Source of the DNA: CAZYMF01 sp964648215
GTDB lineage: Bacteria; Desulfobacterota; Binatia; HRBIN30; JACQVA1
Reading direction: 5' to 3'
DNA length: 18,488 nucleotides
NCBI GenBank assembly: GCA_964648215.1
Contig: CAZYMF010000089.1
Span: 1-18,488 of the forward strand
Shown: positions 14,982 through 18,488 of the stretch, piece by piece
Numbering within the stretch: position 1 is the stretch's first letter
Layout of the letters: each line of letters starts with the position of its first letter
Program-made: the position numbers and the translations under genes
Notes under the pieces: model-generated
What the model was told of the DNA's origin: nothing
Seen by the model: only the letters and a program-made list of their open reading frames with translations
The model's database searches: none

Positions 14982-16163
14982 TCAGCTGCCACTCGCCGCG
15001 TGACGGTCGAGGACGGCGAGCATGCGGTCGATCTCGGCGCGGGTGTTGTAGAAGTGCACGCCCATGTGGATGCAGCCTTCGCGCGCGTTGATGGTGATGC
15101 GCTCTCCGTGCATCGCCGCGACGATGTCGGCGGCGGGCGGGCCCGCGGCTGGTGGTGCGAAGAGCAGGATGCCCGACCACTCGCCGGGCCCGCGCGGACT
15201 CTCGACGCGGCCGCCGCGGCGCTCGACCTCGGCGACCACGTAGTCGGTGAGAGCACGCACGCGATTCTCGATGCGCTCGCTGCCGATCTCCTCGAGGAAG
15301 CGCAGAGACTCGTTGAGGGCGGCGATGGCGAGATAGTTCCGCGTGCCCTCCTCGAAGCGGCGCACCTCGTCGATCAGCCGACGGTCGTAGGGCGCGTCGG
15401 GATCCTCGGGGTCGCGGTCTTCGACGAGGCTGCCGGTGGCCACGTGCGTCGTGTCGAGCTCGGCCAGCAGCGCCCGGCGGCAATAGAACAGCCCCAGGCC
15501 TTGCACCCCGAGCAGCCACTTGTGCGTGCCCGCGGCGAGCATGTCGACGCCGGTCTCGCGCACGTCGAGCCGTAACGCCCCCAGGCCCTGAATCGCATCG
15601 CAGAAGAGCAGGCCGCCGCGTTGGTGGACGAGGTCGGCAAGAGCGCGCAGGTCGGCGCGAAAGCCCGAGTTGTACTGCACGAAGCTGACCGCCAACAGGC
15701 GCGTCCGCGGCGACCACGCTTCGGCCACCAGCGCCGGCGTCAGGCGCCGCTGGCGTTGCGGCAGCACGCGCGTCACCACGCCGCGGGATTCCTGCGCCAT
15801 CCACGGCAGCACGTTGGCGGGGTACTCGCCCTGGGCCACGAGCACCTCGTCGCCCGCCTGCCAGCGCATGGCGGCGGCCGCCCAGAGGACGCCCTCGGAG
15901 GTGTTGCGGCAGAAGGCGATCTCCGCCGGGTCGCAGCCGAGCAGAAGCGCCACGCGTGAGCGGGTCTCTGCCACGATCGGTCCGTTGTGGAAGAGCGTGG
16001 ACACGATCGCATTCTGTGTCAGGTCGTCGACGCGCTCGTGCAGCACGCGGGCGACGCGCCGCGACAGAGCTCCCAGGCCGTTGCTGGTGAAGTAGGTGTA
16101 GCGCTCGAGCGCAGGGAACTCGGCGCGAATCCGTTCGACCTCGTCCTCGCTGATGGGCTGCAT
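14982..16163 (-). CDS. Class V aminotransferase-fold PLP enzyme
   Basis: The protein has 393 residues and is full length for the fold-type I, class V family (cysteine desulfurase, isopenicillin-N epimerase and kynureninase relatives). Visible features are SNGLGALS near 27-34, the substrate loop CRNTSEGV (85-92), the cofactor-ring Asp189 in FCDAIQG, and the Schiff-base lysine Lys215 in AAGTHKWLLGVQG. Near the C-terminus HMGVHFYNTRAEIDRML matches the usual H-x-YN strand and helix. I do not see the mobile cysteine loop that would single out a SufS/NifS desulfurase, so the substrate is open. The ATG at 16163 gives the expected N-terminus; the Shine-Dalgarno is poor. It may be co-transcribed with the dehydrogenase 111 nt downstream, although the REP-like element lies between them. 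Confidence 0.9.
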   Translation of the reverse strand: MQPISEDEVERIRAEFPALERYTYFTSNGLGALSRRVARVLHERVDDLTQNAIVSTLFHNGPIVAETRSRVALLLGCDPAEIAFCRNTSEGVLWAAAAMRWQAGDEVLVAQGEYPANVLPWMAQESRGVVTRVLPQRQRRLTPALVAEAWSPRTRLLAVSFVQYNSGFRADLRALADLVHQRGGLLFCDAIQGLGALRLDVRETGVDMLAAGTHKWLLGVQGLGLFYCRRALLAELDTTHVATGSLVEDRDPEDPDAPYDRRLIDEVRRFEEGTRNYLAIAALNESLRFLEEIGSERIENRVRALTDYVVAEVERRGGRVESPRGPGEWSGILLFAPPAAGPPAADIVAAMHGERITINAREGCIHMGVHFYNTRAEIDRMLAVLDRHAASGS

Positions 16164-16261
16164 GGTGGGTCCGTTAGCCCGGGAAAGGTGAAGGCGTCAA
16201 TGACCGAGCTGCCCATCCGCCGGGGGCAACCGGAAAATTTGCGGCAAGGGCATTTTGTGGC

Positions 16262-16290
16262 TTGCAAATCCAAATATCTGGGTCTATATT
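16262..16290 (+). promoter_or_regulatory. Sigma70-like promoter of the Cys-rich protein gene
   Basis: TTGCAA (16262-16267), 17 bases, TATATT (16285-16290): both hexamers are near consensus with ideal spacing, in the only AT-rich part of the 256-nt spacer after the divergent aminotransferase start. The leader would be about 120 nt long. Confidence 0.6.
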
Positions 16291-16385
16291 CCCACTCGAA
16301 TGGCTACCAAGGCCACATTGTTGCGGGGTCCCCCAGAAGCAGGCCCTTCTTGATGGAGAGGTCGCCGACGTTTTCAGAGTAAACA

Positions 16386-16403
16386 GGGTCGTGGCAACGA
16401 CCC
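16386..16403 (+). promoter_or_regulatory. Leader hairpin just before the ribosome site of the Cys-rich protein gene
   Basis: GGGTCGT-GGCA-ACGACCC is a perfect 7-bp stem with a 4-base loop. One base after it begins the Shine-Dalgarno AAAGGAGAGGG (16405-16415), followed by ATG at 16420. The stem does not hide the ribosome site; it could protect the message or present the site. Confidence 0.5.
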
Positions 16404-16419
16404 GAAAGGAGAGGGAAAG

Positions 16420-17172
16420 ATGATCGGAATCAAAAGACTGACCGTGGCGCTGAGCTCGGCGCTGTTTTGCGTGGCTCTCGCGGCTTCGGCCGGAGCCATG
16501 GGTGGCCCCAACGGAGGGCCGATGGGAGGGCCCAACGGAGGACCGAATGGCGGACCACCGCAGGTGGACCCCGGCAACCAGGGTGCACCGAAGAAGGATC
16601 CGGTCTGTCTGCACGACTGTCGCGACGCCGCCCGTACCTGCCGCATGGCCGCGCAGCAGGATGCGCGCATGTGTGCCGAGTCGACGTGCAGTGACGAAGT
16701 GCAGGCGGCGAAGGATGCCTGCGCCGCCGATCCGGCCTCGGACGCGTGCGCGGCCGCCCGGCAGGCGGCGCGTGAGTGCCTGCAGCCTTGCTTCGATTCG
16801 CTGAAATCGGCCATCCGGGCTTGTTACGACGACACCAAAACCTGCGTTGCCGATTGCCCGGATCGCACGCCGCCGCAGGGACCGCCCGATCGCCAGTGCG
16901 TGGCGCAGTGCCGCTCCGATCTGCATGACTGCCAGAGGACGGCACGGCAGGATGCCGTGGCGTGTCGCGACGAGTGCAGCCCGCTGCTCGATGCGGCCAA
17001 GGAGGCATGCTCCACGGACGTTACCTCCACCGAGTGTCAGGATGCGCGCGCTGCTCTGCACGATTGCCTCCAGCCGTGCGGCCAGCAGATGCGCGACGAC
17101 GTCCAAACGTGCCTGACGAATGCGCGCGACTGCGTGAGCGGTTGCGTGCCGACAACGAGCAGCCAGCAGTGA
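16420..17172 (+). CDS. Secreted protein made of two tandem 12-cysteine modules
   Basis: The protein has 250 residues. A Sec signal peptide (MIGIKRLTVALSSALFCVAL, cleavage near ASAGA, residue 26) is followed by a Gly-Gly-Pro-Asn repeat (27-46). Two homologous modules follow, Cys63-Cys146 and Cys160-Cys242, each with twelve Cys. Their spacings are 3, 6, 10, 4 or 3, 10, 8, 9, 3, 10, 6, 3 and differ at only one gap. The spacing is nearly mirror-symmetric about the centre. Between the Cys are Ala/Asp/Arg-rich stretches that look helical. No CxxCH haem sites or lipobox occur. The mature chain has 24 Cys, an even number suiting disulfides in an oxidising compartment; metal binding is an alternative. 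I do not recognise the family. It has its own promoter, a strong ribosome site and a hairpin after the stop, so it is probably a well-expressed single gene. Confidence 0.88.
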   Translation: MIGIKRLTVALSSALFCVALAASAGAMGGPNGGPMGGPNGGPNGGPPQVDPGNQGAPKKDPVCLHDCRDAARTCRMAAQQDARMCAESTCSDEVQAAKDACAADPASDACAAARQAARECLQPCFDSLKSAIRACYDDTKTCVADCPDRTPPQGPPDRQCVAQCRSDLHDCQRTARQDAVACRDECSPLLDAAKEACSTDVTSTECQDARAALHDCLQPCGQQMRDDVQTCLTNARDCVSGCVPTTSSQQ

Positions 17173-17191
17173 TCATCACCGGCTGCCAGTC

Positions 17192-17225
17192 GGCTACCCG
17201 TATGGACCCACCCCTCCGGGTAGCC
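17192..17225 (+). terminator. Inverted repeat after the Cys-rich protein gene, terminator candidate
   Basis: GGCTACCCG (17192-17200) and CGGGTAGCC (17217-17225) are perfect 9-bp complements around a 16-base loop, starting 19 nt after the stop. No T-run follows, so this is a stem of terminator type without the classic tail. Confidence 0.5.
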
Positions 17226-17233
17226 TAGTGGAG

Positions 17234-17282
17234 CCCGCCGGGCGGCTATCGGTCCCCCCGAACCGATTTGCCGCCCGGCGGG
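17234..17282. promoter_or_regulatory. Very stable inverted repeat before the DUF6502 gene
   Basis: CCCGCCGGGCGGC (17234-17246) and GCCGCCCGGCGGG (17270-17282) form a perfect 13-bp stem. Inside it ATCGGT (17248-17253) and ACCGAT (17262-17267) add six more pairs around an 8-base loop. It could be a second terminator, a leader structure or a protein-binding site. A poorly spaced AGGAGA (17294-17299) and the ATG at 17322 follow. Confidence 0.6.
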
Positions 17283-17321
17283 TCGAAATGCCATAGGAGA
17301 ACCTCACTACCTCTTGCCACC

Positions 17322-18212
17322 ATGTTGTCGCCTCGCCTCAAAGAACACTTCGTGGCCGCCATCCGCCGGATGCTGCGGCCCGTGGTGCGTCAGCTCATCG
17401 CGTACGGGATCACCTACCCGACCTTCGATCGGCTGGTGCGGGAGCTGTACGTCGAGGTGGCGGAGCAGGATTTCGCTCTTCCTTTCAAGAAGCAGACGGA
17501 CAGCCGGCTGGCCGTCGTGACCGGCATGAGCCGCAAGGAGATTCCGCCGCTGCGCGCCCGCGCCCGCGAGGGCGCGGGCGCGGCGGCGGTCGAGGACAAT
17601 CTGGTCACGCACCTGATCGGCCGCTGGATGGCGGGCCCGCCCTACGCCAGCCCCGACGGGGTGGCGCGCCGCCTGCCCTACGAGACCACCGATGCGCGCG
17701 CTCCCAGCTTCGCCCGCCTGGTGCGCGACGCGGGGGCCGACATTCCCGTGCGCTCGGTTCTGGACGAGCTACTCCGTGTCGGCGCCGCCGAGCTGCTGCC
17801 CAACGGCGACGTGGTGCTCCGTAACGAGGCCAACGTTTCGCCGGCCGACGCCGAGGGCAAGCTCGCTCTGCTCGGCGCCGATCCGGCCGAGGTGTTCGCC
17901 ACCATCGTGCACAACATCGAGAACCCCGACAGCGCGCGTCTGCAGCGCAAGGTGGTCTACGACAACGTCGGCGCGCAGGCGCTCGAGCAGCTGCGCGCCG
18001 AGGCCCGCCGTCTGGGCGAGGAGTTCATCCGGCGGGCCAACACGCTGCTGGCCTCGTACGATCGCGACCGCAACCCCGACGCCCCCGCGGGCAAGCGATC
18101 GCGCGTCGTCCTCGGCGCCTACTACTTCGAAGAAGAGACGACCCCGCGCGAGAAGCCGGACACGGCCCCGGTCAAGTCCGCCCCCCCGGGTCGCATCCGG
18201 AGGTCACGATGA
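17322..18212 (+). CDS. DUF6502 family protein
   Basis: The protein has 296 residues and no signal peptide, so it is cytoplasmic. The N-terminal half matches what I know of DUF6502: a helix with LRPVVRQLIAYGITYPTFDR, then LYVEVA, and QTDSRLAVVTGMSRKEI, which looks like a winged or plain helix-turn-helix. The rest contains a second wHTH-like stretch (VRSVLDELLRVGAAELL, then GDVVLRNEANVS). This suggests DNA binding, but no function is established to my knowledge. The ATG at 17322 is the first in frame after the GC-rich hairpin; its ribosome site is weak because AGGAGA lies 22 nt upstream. The C-terminus is basic (GRIRRSR). Its stop overlaps the next gene's start as ATGA, so the two are translationally coupled. 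Confidence 0.8.
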   Translation: MLSPRLKEHFVAAIRRMLRPVVRQLIAYGITYPTFDRLVRELYVEVAEQDFALPFKKQTDSRLAVVTGMSRKEIPPLRARAREGAGAAAVEDNLVTHLIGRWMAGPPYASPDGVARRLPYETTDARAPSFARLVRDAGADIPVRSVLDELLRVGAAELLPNGDVVLRNEANVSPADAEGKLALLGADPAEVFATIVHNIENPDSARLQRKVVYDNVGAQALEQLRAEARRLGEEFIRRANTLLASYDRDRNPDAPAGKRSRVVLGAYYFEEETTPREKPDTAPVKSAPPGRIRRSR

Positions 18213-18488
18213 AATGGGCCCATTTTCTCTGCCTGGCGCCGCTCCTGGCGCTGCTCGGCTGCGCCGACGGCGGGCCGGTGGGCACCGGGGTGTCCGGCGC
18301 CTCCATCAGCGGCAACGTCGTCTCCGTCTCCGACGGCACCAGCGTGAGCGGCGTGCAGGTGAGCGTCGCGGAACAACCTGGTGTCGAGACCACCACGGAT
18401 GCCCAGGGCAACTTCGATCTCAGCGGTGATTTCTCCGGCGAGGTGACGGTGCAGTTCCAGCCGCCGCAACAGGCCGCGGCGACCCTCG
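18209..18488 (+). CDS. Lipoprotein with carboxypeptidase-regulatory-like domain, 3' end outside window
   Basis: The ATG at 18209 overlaps the DUF6502 stop (ATGA) and is preceded by GGAGGT at good spacing. The 93 codons seen give a lipoprotein signal with MKWAHFLCLAPLLALLGC (Cys18), then a Gly-rich spacer (GGPVGTGVSGAS). A beta domain follows: SISGNVVSVSDGTSVSGVQV, then a TTTDAQGNFDLSG turn, the pattern of carboxypeptidase-regulatory-like domains. It would lie outside the inner membrane. Its tight coupling to a DUF6502 gene suggests a functional pair. The remainder of the protein is not visible. Confidence 0.82.
   Translation, partial: MKWAHFLCLAPLLALLGCADGGPVGTGVSGASISGNVVSVSDGTSVSGVQVSVAEQPGVETTTDAQGNFDLSGDFSGEVTVQFQPPQQAAATL

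Noticed and set aside
16376..16386. TAAACA half-site before the Cys-rich gene, similar to the operator at 9844-9860
   Set aside because: Only six bases match and there is no inverted partner, so chance is likely.
16174..17106. Minus-strand 310-codon ORF opposite the Cys-rich protein
   Set aside because: The Cys spacing conserved between the two modules can only be explained by the plus frame.
17268..17321. TTG start extending the DUF6502 protein by 18 residues
   Set aside because: The extension would be encoded by the arm of the strong hairpin, and it adds no family residues.

Overview
The window is GC-rich, with bacterial start signals, many lipobox-bearing secreted proteins on Thr/Pro (TPT) stalks, a Myxococcus-type Cys-rich repeat and a MYXO/JDVT-like C-terminal tail. 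This suggests a delta-proteobacterium-like organism (Myxococcota, Desulfobacterota or Binatota) known from a draft or metagenomic assembly. There is a 10-N scaffold gap at 9425-9434. The lineage is inferred from architecture only.

Positions 1-9777 (minus strand) hold a co-oriented series of surface or secreted proteins. From 5' to 3' they are a YVTN beta-propeller protein interrupted by the gap, a two-CARDB lipoprotein, a small orphan ORF or frameshifted tail, a four-repeat Ig-like (Big2) lipoprotein, and a DUF4215-type lipoprotein that leaves the window. Spacings are short and two junctions are ATGA overlaps, so this is probably one operon. They share a plan of lipobox or signal peptide, TPT linker, small Cys-rich knobs and beta-sandwich or propeller domains.

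Positions 9778-11977 hold a divergent control region and two plus-strand genes. The minus-strand promoter and a plus-strand promoter overlap at their -35 hexamers, and a perfect 7-3-7 palindrome lies in the minus promoter's spacer. The first plus-strand gene is a predicted regulator (HTH, DUF4423/TIGR02147-like). It is followed 11 nt later by another TPT-stalk lipoprotein.

Positions 11978-16163 (minus strand) hold more ordinary genes: PolX-type DNA polymerase/exonuclease with altered PHP metal ligands, a zinc-type MDR dehydrogenase without the structural-zinc lobe, and a class V aminotransferase. The spacers between them carry 7-bp-period repeats in inverted orientation and a REP-like GC-rich element.

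Positions 16164-18488 (plus strand) start with a good sigma70-like promoter and a leader hairpin. They drive a secreted 250-residue protein made of two copies of a 12-cysteine module, the strongest candidate for something undescribed. After two strong inverted repeats come a DUF6502 protein and, by ATGA overlap, a partial lipoprotein. Regulator-like gene followed directly by a lipoprotein gene therefore occurs twice in the window.
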